DNA from: Herbaspirillum seropedicae | GTDB taxonomy: Bacteria; Pseudomonadota; Gammaproteobacteria; Burkholderiales; Burkholderiaceae_D | DNA: 64,000 nt | Reading direction: 5' to 3' | NCBI RefSeq assembly: GCF_001040945.1 | Contig: NZ_CP011930.1 | Coordinates: 1 to 64,000 of the forward strand | Part shown: piece after piece, positions 48,997-58,412 of the stretch | How positions within the stretch are numbered: position 1 is the stretch's first letter | Layout: the number at the start of each line of letters is the position of its first letter | The notes under the pieces: model-generated | What the model was told of the DNA's origin: nothing | The model's input: only the letters and a program-made list of their open reading frames with translations | Database searches by the model: none | Translations under genes and position numbers: made by a program

Positions 48997-50235
48997 TCAG
49001 CGGGCGCGGGCGGCGCCCGGCCAGAGGCGCACCACCAGCGCCAAGCCAGCTGCCAACGTTGCCAGCGCCACCACGGCAATCCAGCCCCATTGCGCCAGCA
49101 CCAGGCTGCCCAAGGCTGCACCAGCGGCCATACCGATGAACATGCCGACGAACAGGATGGCGTTGAGGCGGCTGCGAGCGCCGGGCTCGATGCTGTAGAC
49201 GATGGTCTGGTGCGCCACCAGGGTAGCCTGCACGCCCAGGTCAAAACCCACCGCAGCCACTGCCAGCAGCACCAGCTGCCCCTGGGTCGAGAACCACGGC
49301 GACAGCGCCATGGCGGCGAAGGACACGATGGCCAGACCCACGCCCAGACGGGTCACCAGTTCCGGGCCCTTCTTGTCCGAGATGCGCCCTGCCAAGGGTG
49401 CGGCCAGTGCACCCGCTGCGCCTGCCAGGCCGAACGCGCCGGCCGCTGCGCTGCCGAGGTGGAACGGCGCGCCGTGCAGCATCACCGCCAGGGTCGACCA
49501 GAAGGCCGAGAAGCCGACCGACAGCAAGCCTTGCGCCAGCGCGGCGCGGCGCAGCGCCCCATGCTTCTTGAACAAGGTCGCCAGCGAAGCCATCAACGCG
49601 CCATACGACAGGTGCGTCGTCGGATGGAAGCGCGGCAGCCCGCGCCACGCCGCCAGCCCGATCAGGGCGATACTGACCGCAGCCGCCACGAACATGGCGC
49701 GCCAGCCAAAATGCTCGGCCACGAATCCGCTGACCACGCGCGAGAGCAGGATGCCCAGCAGCAAGCCCGTCATCACGGTGCCCACGACGCGGCCCCGGCT
49801 TTGTTCCGGCGCCAGGCTTGCCGCCGCCGGGACGATGTCTTGGGCCAATGTGGCCGTGAGCCCCACCGCCAGGCTGGCCGCCAGCAGCGCGCCCACGCCC
49901 GAGGCCGCGCCAGCCAGCAGCAGCGCCGCCGTCAGGATGGCGGCCTTGATCAGGATGATGCGGCGGCGGTCATACCGGTCGCCCAGCGGCGCCAGCAACA
50001 GGATGCCCAGCGCATAGCCGAGCTGGGTGGACATCGGCACCATGCCGACGGCGCGTTCGGAGGCGCCGATGTCATCGGCCAGCACCCCCAGCATGGGTTG
50101 CGAGTAATACAACGAGGCCACGGCCAGGCCGGCCCCCGAGGCCAGCAACAGGATCAGCGAAGAAGACAGCCCATGGGCCGAGGCCCCCGGTTGTGCCCCG
50201 GTGTGGCCTGTATGCGTCTTTTGAATGGTATTCAT
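48997..50235 (-). CDS. MFS drug/metabolite exporter
   Basis: A 412-residue major facilitator with about 12 helices and a YDRRR cytoplasmic loop (GDRYDRRRIILIK) in the usual place, most like small-molecule exporters of the AraJ/YdeA type. The ATG at 50235 (MNTIQKTH) is chosen: GGAG lies before it, though the frame is open upstream to 50316. Divergent from a LysR regulator across a 134-base gap, so that protein probably controls it. Substrate unknown. Confidence 0.85.
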   Translation of the reverse strand: MNTIQKTHTGHTGAQPGASAHGLSSSLILLLASGAGLAVASLYYSQPMLGVLADDIGASERAVGMVPMSTQLGYALGILLLAPLGDRYDRRRIILIKAAILTAALLLAGAASGVGALLAASLAVGLTATLAQDIVPAAASLAPEQSRGRVVGTVMTGLLLGILLSRVVSGFVAEHFGWRAMFVAAAVSIALIGLAAWRGLPRFHPTTHLSYGALMASLATLFKKHGALRRAALAQGLLSVGFSAFWSTLAVMLHGAPFHLGSAAAGAFGLAGAAGALAAPLAGRISDKKGPELVTRLGVGLAIVSFAAMALSPWFSTQGQLVLLAVAAVGFDLGVQATLVAHQTIVYSIEPGARSRLNAILFVGMFIGMAAGAALGSLVLAQWGWIAVVALATLAAGLALVVRLWPGAARAR

Positions 50236-50369
50236 GGTGGAAACTCCGTTCAGGTAGTCGTGCTGCCGACCCGGGAAATCCCCTCTCTGCCAGCGTTGGA
50301 ACGGATTTTCCGCCACCCGGCGGGGTTGCGGTAGTAGCGCCGACGGCAGAATTGTTATACGTTAGCCGT

Positions 50370-51365
50370 ATGACCAAGCCCTCTATCCCTGCTTCCCCTG
50401 CCTCCCCCGCCTCCCCCGCCTTTTCGGCCACCGGCCTGACCGACCGCATCGAGCTCATGCAGACCTTCGTGCGCATCGTCGAAGCCGGCAGCCTCTCGGC
50501 CGCCGCCGCGCAACTGGCCACCACCCAGCCCACCATCAGCCGCCGCCTGCAGACGCTGGAGCGCTCGCTCGGGGTGCGCCTGCTGCAACGCTCCACCCAC
50601 GCGATGAAGATGACCGAGGACGGCGAGCGCTGCTACGAGCGCGCCAAGGAATTGCTGGCCGGCTGGGATGATTTCGAAAACGAGCTGCGCGGTGCGCGCC
50701 AGCATGCCGAGGGTGCGTTACGGGTGGTGGTGCCGCACGCCTTTGGGCAGAAGCAACTGATCGGACCGCTGGCGCAGTTCATGCGCCAGCATCCGCGCAT
50801 CACGGTGGAATGGCTGCTGCATGACCGCGCCGCCGACTTCATCAGCCAGGGCATCGACTGCGCCATCCAGGTCGGCGAGGTCAACGATCCCTCAGTGGTG
50901 GCCATCCACCTGGCCGAAGTGCCGCGCATGACCGTGGTGGCGCCCTCGGTGCTGGCCGGCCGCCCCATGCCGCGCCACCCGGCCGACCTGGCCGAGTTGC
51001 CCTGGATCGCCATTCCCGCCTTCTACCGCCGCGAAGTCACCCTCACCCACGCCCACACGGGCGAGCAGCGCCAGGTCTCCTTCCGTCCGCAACTGGTCAC
51101 CGACAGCCTGTACGCCCTGCGCAATACCGCCGTCGCGGGACTGGGGGTGGCCGTCGGTTCGTCCTGGGTGCTCAATGAAGATGTGGCTGCGGGCCGGCTG
51201 GTGCAGTTGCTGCCGGACTGGCAGCCGGCCCCGCTGCCGGTCTGCCTGCTCTACCCCTATGCCCGCTTCCAGCCCGCGCGGCTGCGCCACTTCATCGATA
51301 CCATGAAGGAAGCCATGCCGGCGGTGGTGCATCAGGCCGTGGGCTGGGGCGCATCGCCGTCCTGA
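50370..51365 (+). CDS. LysR family regulator (adjacent to MFS)
   Basis: A 331-residue LysR-type regulator with an N-terminal winged helix-turn-helix (about 20-80: SLSAAAAQLATTQPTISRRLQ, here 21 residues, cited as SLSAAAAQLATTQPTISRRL) and a periplasmic-binding-like effector domain. An Ala/Ser/Pro-rich leader (PSIPASPASPASPA) precedes the HTH. Imperfect palindrome ATACG-TTAGC-CGTAT at 50357-50371 overlaps the start codon and could be an autoregulatory operator. Divergent to the MFS gene, the usual LysR-target arrangement. Confidence 0.85.
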   Translation: MTKPSIPASPASPASPAFSATGLTDRIELMQTFVRIVEAGSLSAAAAQLATTQPTISRRLQTLERSLGVRLLQRSTHAMKMTEDGERCYERAKELLAGWDDFENELRGARQHAEGALRVVVPHAFGQKQLIGPLAQFMRQHPRITVEWLLHDRAADFISQGIDCAIQVGEVNDPSVVAIHLAEVPRMTVVAPSVLAGRPMPRHPADLAELPWIAIPAFYRREVTLTHAHTGEQRQVSFRPQLVTDSLYALRNTAVAGLGVAVGSSWVLNEDVAAGRLVQLLPDWQPAPLPVCLLYPYARFQPARLRHFIDTMKEAMPAVVHQAVGWGASPS

Positions 51366-51383
51366 GCGCCCTGGCCGCTGCGC

Positions 51384-52886
51384 CTAGCCGGCGCGCTGGT
51401 CCAGCCGCATGGTGCGATGGCGGGCGTAGTGCTGGTGCCACGAGAAGGCCTCGCCCAGCAGGTGCGGTGTGTGGCCGCCGGCCTGGCAGGCGCGCTCGAA
51501 GTAGTCGCGCAGCTGGGCGCGATAGTCCGGATGGCAGCACTGCTCGATGACCTTCACCGCCCGCTCGCGCGGCGCCAGACCGCGCAGGTCGGCCAGGCCC
51601 CATTCGGTGACCAGCACATCGACATCATGCTCGCTGTGGTCCACATGCGAGACCATCGGTACCACACTGGAAATGGCGCCATCCTTGGCCACCGACTTGG
51701 ATACGAAGATCGAGATCTGCCCATTGCGCGCAAAATCGCCCGAGCCGCCAATGCCGTTCATCATGTGGGTGCCGCCCACGTGGGTGGAATTGACATTGCC
51801 GTAGAGGTCGAACTCCAGCGCCGTATTCAACCCGATGATGCCCAGCCGGCGCACCAGCTCGGGATGGTTGCTGATCTCTTGCGGACGCAGCACTACCTTG
51901 TCGCGGTAACGGTCGATGTTGGCGAGGAAATGCGCATACTTGTCCTGCGACAGCGTGATCGACGAGGCCGACGCAAACGCCAGCTGGCCCGAATCGAGCA
52001 GGTCGATGGCGCTGTCCTGCAAGACTTCCGAATACATCACCAGGTTGCGGAAGGGCGACTCCACCAGTCCATGCAACACCGCATTGGCAATGGTGCCAAT
52101 ACCGGCCTGCAGCGGCGCCAGCGTATGCGGCAGCCGGCCCGCTTCCACTTCGCATTCGAGGAAATGGATGACGTGGCCGGCGATGGCGCGGGTCTCGTCA
52201 TCGGGCGGCAAGACCGACGAGGGGCTGTCGGGCGTCTGCGTGAGCACGATGGCCACCACCTTGGCCGGATCGAAGGGGATGGTGGTGCTGCCGATGCGCT
52301 GGTCCGCCACCGTCAACGGGATCGGTTCACGCGCCGGACGGGCCGCCGGCAGATAGATGTCGTGCAAGCCTTCCAGCGCCAGCGGCACACTGGTGTTGAG
52401 TTCGATCACGATCTGCCGCGCCTGCTCCACGAAGCTGGCCGAATTGCCCACCGACATGGTCGGCACGATGCCCTCTTCGGTGATGGCGGCGGCTTCGATG
52501 ACGGCGATGTCGATGCGCGAGGGTGTGCCGCTGCGTAGTTGCTCGGCGGTCTCAGACAGATGCTGGTCGATGAACATCACCTCGCCCGCATTGATCTTGC
52601 GACGCAGGGTCGGATCGACCTGGAAGGGCAGGCGTCGCGCCAGCAGGCCCGCTTCGGCCATGAGGCCATCGCTGCCGTTGCCCAGCGAGGCGCCGGTGAT
52701 GACGGTGAAATGCAGTTCTTCCTGCGCCGCCCGGTCGGCCAGCGCGCGCGGCATGGCCTTGGCGTCGCCGGCGCGGGTGAACCCGCTCAGGCCGATGGTC
52801 ATGCCGTTGTGGAAGAAGGTGGCCGCCTCGGCGGCGGACATGACTTTGCCCGCCAAGGCGGGCTGGCGGATGCGCTGGCTATCCAT
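51384..52886 (-). CDS. Acetyl-CoA hydrolase / succinyl-CoA:acetate CoA-transferase family
   Basis: A 500-residue CoA-transferase of the Ach1/Cat1 type. Catalytic Glu287 in MYSEVLQDSAIDLLDSG and the glycine-rich VGGTHMMNGIGGSGDFARNG belong to the family. It could transfer CoA between succinate, propionate or acetate. The ATG at 52886 (MDSQRIRQ) has AGGAG upstream; the frame is open to 52931. Divergent from a LysR regulator across a 173-base gap with a palindromic operator-like site, so probably regulated by it. Exact substrate is unknown. Confidence 0.88.
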   Translation of the reverse strand: MDSQRIRQPALAGKVMSAAEAATFFHNGMTIGLSGFTRAGDAKAMPRALADRAAQEELHFTVITGASLGNGSDGLMAEAGLLARRLPFQVDPTLRRKINAGEVMFIDQHLSETAEQLRSGTPSRIDIAVIEAAAITEEGIVPTMSVGNSASFVEQARQIVIELNTSVPLALEGLHDIYLPAARPAREPIPLTVADQRIGSTTIPFDPAKVVAIVLTQTPDSPSSVLPPDDETRAIAGHVIHFLECEVEAGRLPHTLAPLQAGIGTIANAVLHGLVESPFRNLVMYSEVLQDSAIDLLDSGQLAFASASSITLSQDKYAHFLANIDRYRDKVVLRPQEISNHPELVRRLGIIGLNTALEFDLYGNVNSTHVGGTHMMNGIGGSGDFARNGQISIFVSKSVAKDGAISSVVPMVSHVDHSEHDVDVLVTEWGLADLRGLAPRERAVKVIEQCCHPDYRAQLRDYFERACQAGGHTPHLLGEAFSWHQHYARHRTMRLDQRAG

Positions 52887-52982
52887 GAGAGTGTGCTCCT
52901 GCTCGGGTTCTTTAGGGAGTGAGAAGTGCATCCGTGACGGACTTCTTGCATTCTTGTTGGTCCAAGTATAGGAGCCGCGTAC

Positions 52983-53030
52983 TATGCGCTGTATGATTAA
53001 AATTCCCGTTTTCCAGTCATAGAACGCATA
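52983..53030. promoter_or_regulatory. Imperfect inverted repeat between CoA-transferase and LysR genes
   Basis: TATGCGCTGTATGA at 52983-52996 and TCATAGAACGCATA at 53017-53030 are inverted copies with 12 of 14 matches. LysR proteins often bind such sites in divergent gaps; that role here is inferred. Confidence 0.5.
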
Positions 53031-53059
53031 GCTCCCTACCCCGCCGAAAGTCCCTCGCC

Positions 53060-53965
53060 ATGGATATCCGCGCCCTGCGCTACTTCACCGAAACGGTGCG
53101 CCACAGCAGCTTCAGTCGCGCCGCCGACGCCCTGCACGTCACCCAGTCCACCGTCAGCAAGATGGTGCGCCAGCTCGAGGAAGAAGTGGATGCGCCGCTG
53201 CTCATCCGCGATGGCCGCCGCTTGCAGCTCACCGATACCGGCCGCGTGGTCTACGAACAGGGCCAGCAGATCCTGGCCGCGATGCAGCGCCTGCACGCCG
53301 AGGTGCGCGATACCAAGGCGCTACGCTCGGGCCGGCTGGAGATCGGCATCCCGCCCATGATCAACATCCTCTGCACGCCCGTGCTCAAGGCCTTCCGCGA
53401 ACGTCATCCCGACATCGCCGTGGTCCTGCAGGAAGACACCGGACCGCAGATCGAGCAGCGCGTGGCCAATGGCGAACTGGAGATCGGCATGACCGTGCTG
53501 CCGGCCGATCCTGAACTGGGACTGGAAACCCTGCCGGTGGCCAGCTATCCGATGTGGGCCGTGGCCCAGGCCGGCAGCTTCCAGAAGAACCGCGCCAGCC
53601 TGCGCTGCGCCCAGCTCGATGGCATGCCGCTGGTCCTGCTCAACAATGAATTCGGCCTGACCCGCAGCCTGCGCGGCGTCTTCCGCGAACACGGCATCAA
53701 GCCCGAGATCGTGGCCCAGAGCGCCCAGTGGGACTGGCTGGTGGCCATGGCCCTGGCCGGCATGGGGACGGCCCTGCTGCCCGAGCCCTTCATCCACCGC
53801 CTGGCCACCCAGCAGTTGCAGGCCGTGCGGCTGGTCGAGCCCGAGGTGCAGTGGAAGGTCGCCTACGTCACCCGGGGCGGCTATCTCTCCCATGCGGCCC
53901 ACGCCTGGATGGCGGTCTCCGCGCAACTGTTCGCGGGCGGCAAGCTGCGCAAGAGCGCGAGCTGA
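53060..53965 (+). CDS. LysR family regulator (CoA-transferase divergent partner)
   Basis: A 301-residue LysR-type regulator. The N-terminal HTH (MDIRALRYFTETVRHSSFSR then AADALHVTQSTVSKMVRQLE) and substrate-binding domain are typical. ATG at 53060. It faces away from the CoA-transferase gene, and the gap has an inverted repeat likely to be its operator. The C-terminal half carries the ligand-binding fold; the effector is unknown, possibly a short-chain acid or CoA-linked metabolite. Confidence 0.87.
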   Translation: MDIRALRYFTETVRHSSFSRAADALHVTQSTVSKMVRQLEEEVDAPLLIRDGRRLQLTDTGRVVYEQGQQILAAMQRLHAEVRDTKALRSGRLEIGIPPMINILCTPVLKAFRERHPDIAVVLQEDTGPQIEQRVANGELEIGMTVLPADPELGLETLPVASYPMWAVAQAGSFQKNRASLRCAQLDGMPLVLLNNEFGLTRSLRGVFREHGIKPEIVAQSAQWDWLVAMALAGMGTALLPEPFIHRLATQQLQAVRLVEPEVQWKVAYVTRGGYLSHAAHAWMAVSAQLFAGGKLRKSAS

Positions 53966-54161
53966 AGCATCCATGCACAGAGGGAATGCAATATCGGAAC
54001 TTAAGTCATACCGTGCATGCAGCGCTTTCCTATACTGATCAGGCCGATACCTGCCTCCCCTCTTCATCCGCGCCGGCGGAACCGGAATGACGTCGTTGCG
54101 GCCATGAGCGCGCAGGTGTCGGCACTCTCCACGCCAGCCGCCTCCCTCCGCCCACCTGATC

Positions 54162-56297
54162 ATGCCGCCGCTCCTGACGCCGCGTTTTTCCCAGTATTTC
54201 TCGCTGTACCGCCTGCTCCTGCTCTCCCATTGCCGCCGCTGCCGCACCCGCGTGGAGCGCTGGCGCGCGCAATTCCCCCTGCGCCACGCCAATCTGTCCG
54301 AAGGCCTGCGCGCCGCCTGCAGCGCGGCGGCCATGCTGCTGTTGGGCGAATGGCTGGGCAATCCCCTGTTTTCCTGGGCCGCCATCGGCGCCTTCCTCAC
54401 CTGCCTGGCTGACAGCGCCGGTTCCAACCGCGCCCGCCTGGCCTCCATGGGCGGCTTCGCGCTGGCCTCCACGCTGGGCGGAATGGTCGCCGCCAGCGCC
54501 GCTTCCCTGAGCGTGGAACTGGGCTGGCTGACCATCATGGCCTGCGCCGGCGTGGCGGGCTTCTCGCGCATCTATGGCGCCGCTGCCGGGCTGGTGCTGA
54601 TGCTGGCCGCCGGCGTCTCGGCCATCATGGCCGATGCCCCGGTGATCCTGTGGCCGCTCTCCCAGAGCCACGTGCTGATCTACTTTGGTGGTTGCCTGTG
54701 GGCGCTGCTGCTGGGGCTGACGGTGTGGCGCATCCATCCCTTCGGGCCGGCGCGGCAAGCCGTGGCGCGCGCCTACGGCACGCTGGCCGAGCTGGCCTCC
54801 ATTGCCGCGGCCAACGGCCTGGACGACCCGGCCTACGCCATGCACGCCGCCGACCTGGCTGCGCATGCACGCCGTCATGCGCGTTTCGACATCGCCGCCG
54901 CGCGTCGCGCCCTGCAAGCCGTGGCCGTGGAGCGCACCGAATCGCGCCGCCTCTACGACAACCTGCTGGTGCGCCTGGCCCGCGCTGACGATCTGCTCGA
55001 TGGCGTCACCCTGCTGGTGGACCTGCAGCTGACGCACTACCAGGAACCCCGCGCACGCCAGCGCACCACGCGGGTGCTGGCCGGCATTGCCCGCCAGCTG
55101 CAGGCCATGCAGGCCGCCATGAGCCAGGGCGAAGCCATTGCCGCCGACGAGGATGCGCGCATCATGGCGCGTCTGCGTCAACTGGTGGCGCGCCTGCCCA
55201 GCGGCACAGGCCGCTTGTTGCAACAGGTGCATACGCCCTTGGCCGTGGGCAGCGACGACCCGGCCGGACTCAAGCTGATGGCCCGCAGCGCTGCGCCCGC
55301 ACCCGCCCTGCCGGCGATCCTGCTGCATCGTGTGCGGGCGTGGTGGCGCAAGGCCGCCTCGCATGCGGCCACTGGATCGGCCGAGTGGCATCACGCCTGG
55401 CGTTGCGCGGCAGCGGCCGGCGCCACCTACCTCATCGTGCATCTGCTGGAACTGCCCTTCGGTTACTGGGCCACCATGGCGACCATGCTGGTGATGCAGC
55501 CGAGCATTGCCGAAAGCTGGTCGCGCAGCATGGAGCGCGCCGTCGGCAGCGTGGTGGGCGGCGTGCTGGCCGTGGTGCTTTGCCTGGTGGTGCATTCGCC
55601 GCTGGCGCTGGCCCTGCTGGTGTTTCCCCTCACGGTGTTGACCATGGCCTTGAAGCCGGTCAGCTATGGGCTGTACGCCACCTTCCTCACGCCGGTATTC
55701 GTGCTGGTGGCCGATGTGGGCGGCGATCCTGCGCACGAACTGGCCAATGCCGCACTGCGCGCCGGCAACAATGTCATCGGCGCGGTGGTGGCAGTGCTGG
55801 CCAGCTATCTGTTCTGGCCGCGCCGTCATCCCGAAGATCCGCAGGCGCAATTGCAGCGCATGGCCCAGCTCAACCTGGCCTATCTGATCGAGGCCCTGGC
55901 CACGCCGGCTGCGCCGCCCATGGCCACGCTGCACGCCCACCGCCGCGCCGCCTGCGTGGCCAATGTGGAAGCCGGCCTGCTGCTGCAACGGGTGGCGCGC
56001 GAGCGCGGCTGGCCCGAGCGTGATCATGGCCGCGGACGCACTGCGGTGGCCCTGTCGCGGCGGCTGGCGGCAGCGGCCAGCCACATCTGGGCGCACCCGC
56101 AGGCGGCGTCACCGGAATTGCTGGGCTGGCTGCGCGCGCTGGCCGCGGCCTTGTCCGCGCATCAGAGCAGGGCGCTGCACGACTTGCTGCGCCACCGCCC
56201 CGCCCCCATGCACCTGGCCCAGGCCGCGGCGGTGGAGACCGCCTGCCTGCTGGTGGCCACGCTCGATGCGGACACCGCGATGCCCGCAGGAAAATAA
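54162..56297 (+). CDS. FUSC family membrane protein
   Basis: A 711-residue fusaric-acid-resistance-like inner-membrane protein with two groups of hydrophobic helices (about 50-185 and 425-550) separated by a large cytoplasmic region, matching the FUSC/YccS architecture. The second group begins WHHAWRCAAAAGATYLIVHL. The C-terminal cytoplasmic part follows. Such proteins are linked to aromatic-acid efflux. No obvious HlyD or outer-membrane partner lies beside it. The ATG is at 54162; no strong Shine-Dalgarno. Confidence 0.85.
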   Translation: MPPLLTPRFSQYFSLYRLLLLSHCRRCRTRVERWRAQFPLRHANLSEGLRAACSAAAMLLLGEWLGNPLFSWAAIGAFLTCLADSAGSNRARLASMGGFALASTLGGMVAASAASLSVELGWLTIMACAGVAGFSRIYGAAAGLVLMLAAGVSAIMADAPVILWPLSQSHVLIYFGGCLWALLLGLTVWRIHPFGPARQAVARAYGTLAELASIAAANGLDDPAYAMHAADLAAHARRHARFDIAAARRALQAVAVERTESRRLYDNLLVRLARADDLLDGVTLLVDLQLTHYQEPRARQRTTRVLAGIARQLQAMQAAMSQGEAIAADEDARIMARLRQLVARLPSGTGRLLQQVHTPLAVGSDDPAGLKLMARSAAPAPALPAILLHRVRAWWRKAASHAATGSAEWHHAWRCAAAAGATYLIVHLLELPFGYWATMATMLVMQPSIAESWSRSMERAVGSVVGGVLAVVLCLVVHSPLALALLVFPLTVLTMALKPVSYGLYATFLTPVFVLVADVGGDPAHELANAALRAGNNVIGAVVAVLASYLFWPRRHPEDPQAQLQRMAQLNLAYLIEALATPAAPPMATLHAHRRAACVANVEAGLLLQRVARERGWPERDHGRGRTAVALSRRLAAAASHIWAHPQAASPELLGWLRALAAALSAHQSRALHDLLRHRPAPMHLAQAAAVETACLLVATLDADTAMPAGK

Positions 56298-56382
56298 GCG
56301 GAAACAAAATCGCCCTTCCCTGTTCGAACCGGAAAAACGCTTCTGCGTGCCGCTTCGACAACATGCCAATGGAAGGGAATGG

Positions 56383-57507
56383 ATGAGCATTGACCTGGAT
56401 TTTCTCTACAACATGAACGAGGGCCCGCTGCGCTCCGGCCTCATCGTGCTGGGCGTGGCCCTGGTGGCCGTGGTGGTGGCGGTGTTCCTGCACCGGGTGG
56501 GGATCGCGGTGGTGCGGCGGCTGGCACGGGGCCGCCCCTTCACCACCACCGCTACCGAGGTCACCTTCAGCGCCAGCCGTACCTGCGTGATCCTGTTCAT
56601 GCTGCGCCTGGTGCTCACCGGCGCACCCGACAATACCCCTGGGTTGACCAGCATTTCCTACCTCACTTCCATCGGCCTGATCCTGGCGCTGACCTGGTTC
56701 CTGATCCGTTGCGTCAAGTCGGTCAGCCTGACTGTCATCAATCTCAATCCCTATGACGTGGCCGACAACCTCAAGGCACGCCGCATCCTCACCCAGACCC
56801 GGGTGCTCTCGCGCAGCGCCTATTTCATCATCGCCATGCTGGGCCTGTCCTTCGTGCTGTTGACGCTGCCCGGCGCGCGCCAGTTCGGCGCCAGCCTGCT
56901 GGCCTCGGCCGGGGTGGCCGGCATCGTCGCCGGTATCGCGGCCAAGCCGGTGCTGGGCAATTTCTTTGCGGGTTTGCAGATCGCCTTTTCGCAGCCGATC
57001 CGCATCGACGACGTGCTCATCGTCAAGGGTGAATGGGGCCGCGTGGAAGAGATCACCGGTACCTTCGTGGTGGTGCGCATCTGGGACGAGCGACGCATGA
57101 TCGTGCCGCTGCAATGGTTCATCGAGAACCCCTTCGAGAACTGGACCCACACCTCTTCCACCATCCTCGGCACGGTGTTCCTGTGGCTGGACTTCTCGGT
57201 GCCCACGCAGGCCATCCGGGACGAGTTCGAGCGCGTCTGCAAGAGCCTGCCGCTATGGGACAAGCGCGTCTGCGTCATGCATGTCACCGATGCCAGCGAG
57301 CGCACGATGCAGGTGCGCCTGCTGGTCTCAGCCAAGGATTCGGGCAGCGCCTTCGACCTGCGCTGCCAGATCCGCGAACACATGATCGGCTTCATCGCCC
57401 GCAACTATCCGGGTGCGCTACCGCGCCTGCGCGCCGAGGTCGAGGCGCGCAACGATCCCGAGGCGATCGACAGCATCATCGACGGACCGCCCACGCAGAA
57501 GGCCTGA
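56383..57507 (+). CDS. MscS-type mechanosensitive channel
   Basis: A 374-residue small-conductance mechanosensitive channel. Hydrophobic helices (about 20-40, 68-85, 95-115 and 145-170) precede the pore helix AGVAGIVAGIAAKPVLGNFF and the beta domain beginning IRIDDVLIVKGEWGRVEEIT. It opens under membrane tension to release solutes in hypo-osmotic shock. GGAAGGGAATGG precedes the ATG at 56383, and translation starts after the FUSC gene with an 85-base gap. A strong hairpin follows. Frame is open upstream, but MSIDLDFLY is the expected start. Confidence 0.9.
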   Translation: MSIDLDFLYNMNEGPLRSGLIVLGVALVAVVVAVFLHRVGIAVVRRLARGRPFTTTATEVTFSASRTCVILFMLRLVLTGAPDNTPGLTSISYLTSIGLILALTWFLIRCVKSVSLTVINLNPYDVADNLKARRILTQTRVLSRSAYFIIAMLGLSFVLLTLPGARQFGASLLASAGVAGIVAGIAAKPVLGNFFAGLQIAFSQPIRIDDVLIVKGEWGRVEEITGTFVVVRIWDERRMIVPLQWFIENPFENWTHTSSTILGTVFLWLDFSVPTQAIRDEFERVCKSLPLWDKRVCVMHVTDASERTMQVRLLVSAKDSGSAFDLRCQIREHMIGFIARNYPGALPRLRAEVEARNDPEAIDSIIDGPPTQKA

Positions 57508-57534
57508 GCGCGCTTGACGCTGCGCAGACGCTGG

Positions 57535-57573
57535 ACATGACAAGGGCCTCGGATCACGAGGCCCTTGTCATGT
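57535..57573 (+). terminator. Long-stem hairpin after the mscS gene
   Basis: A perfect 17-bp stem (57535-57551 with 57557-57573) with 5-base loop GATCA. It lacks a T run but lies between the convergent mscS and DUF4148 genes, so it may stop or stabilise transcripts in both directions. Confidence 0.65.
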
Positions 57574-57619
57574 CTGGCCTGCGGCAACTGTCGTGCAGCG
57601 TGCCGCAGGCGCAAGGCGC

Positions 57620-57916
57620 TTACTGGTCGGTGACCTTCATCTCGCCATTGGCGCGGGCTTGCGCCAGCTCGGCGCGCACTTGCTCGCGCGTCTTGCCGTT
57701 CTGTGCCACGGCGTGGGTATCCGCGTCGTTGAGGCCCTGGTCGCGGTCCGTGACCAGCAGCTGACCCTGGCTACGGGCTTGTTGCAGTTCAGCGATCACG
57801 TCGGCGCGGGTCTTGGTGGAGACGAACTGGGTCTCGGCCGGATACGGTGCTTCGGCCATGGCGGCGCCAACGGTAGTGCTCAGCAGCAGGGCTGCGAAGA
57901 GGTGCTTGGTGTTCAT
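57620..57916 (-). CDS. DUF4148 exported protein (two-copy)
   Basis: A 98-residue protein with a signal peptide (MNTKHLFAALLLSTTVGAAM AEA, cleavage near residue 24) and DUF4148 repeats: STKTRADVIAELQQARSQGQ and NGKTREQVRAELAQARANGE, so two copies of the TRADV..EL.QAR unit. GAAAGGAAAGATC precedes the ATG. It lies just downstream of a longer DUF4148 paralogue (three copies), the same strand, 91 bases apart. Function unknown; periplasmic. Confidence 0.8.
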   Translation of the reverse strand: MNTKHLFAALLLSTTVGAAMAEAPYPAETQFVSTKTRADVIAELQQARSQGQLLVTDRDQGLNDADTHAVAQNGKTREQVRAELAQARANGEMKVTDQ

Positions 57917-58007
57917 GATCTTTCCTTTCTGGTGTGGGGCTGATGAGCGCCGCGCAGGGCGGCGGCTGGCTCATCGGCAACGATTCGATGCAATAGGGGC
58001 GACTGGA

Positions 58008-58412
58008 TTACAGGGCGCGGTCCTGGGCGTTGCTCACGGCGCTGCCCTGGGTGCGGGCTTGTTGCAGTTCCTGCTGCACTTGCTGGCGGGTCAGGGTCGA
58101 GTGGAAGGGCTTGTCGACCGGGTACTGGTCGGTGACCAGCAGTTCGCCATTGGCGCGGGCTTGCTTCAGTTCTGCGACCACTTCAGCACGGGTACGGGTG
58201 GAGACCACGGGCTGGTCCATCGGGTATTGGTCGGTGACGAGGATCTCGCCATTGGCGCGTGCCTGTTGCAGTTCGGCAATCACGTCGGCGCGGGTCTTGG
58301 TGGAAACGAACTGGCTTTCCACGGGATACGGGGCTTCGGCCATGGCGGCGCCCACAGCGGTAGTCAGCAGCAGGCCGGCGAAGAGGTTCTTGGCAATATT
58401 CTTGGTGTTCAT
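58008..58412 (-). CDS. DUF4148 exported protein with three tandem repeats
   Basis: A 134-residue protein: signal peptide (to about Ala25), then three tandem units of about 33 residues, each starting STKTRADVIAELQQARANGE, STRTRAEVVAELKQARANGE and STLTRQQVQQELQQARTQGS, the first two followed by (I/L)LVTDQYPxDxP. The units are close in sequence, so repeat expansion is recent. Paralogue of the next gene (98 residues) and of the DUF4148 gene near 23 kb. The gene pair suggests duplication and a repeat-unit number that changes. Function unknown, perhaps periplasmic binding or stress-related. Confidence 0.8.
   Translation of the reverse strand: MNTKNIAKNLFAGLLLTTAVGAAMAEAPYPVESQFVSTKTRADVIAELQQARANGEILVTDQYPMDQPVVSTRTRAEVVAELKQARANGELLVTDQYPVDKPFHSTLTRQQVQQELQQARTQGSAVSNAQDRAL

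Noticed and set aside
54039..56096. Long minus-strand open frame opposite the FUSC gene
   Set aside because: His/Gln/Gly-rich low-complexity translation typical of antisense shadows in GC-rich genes.
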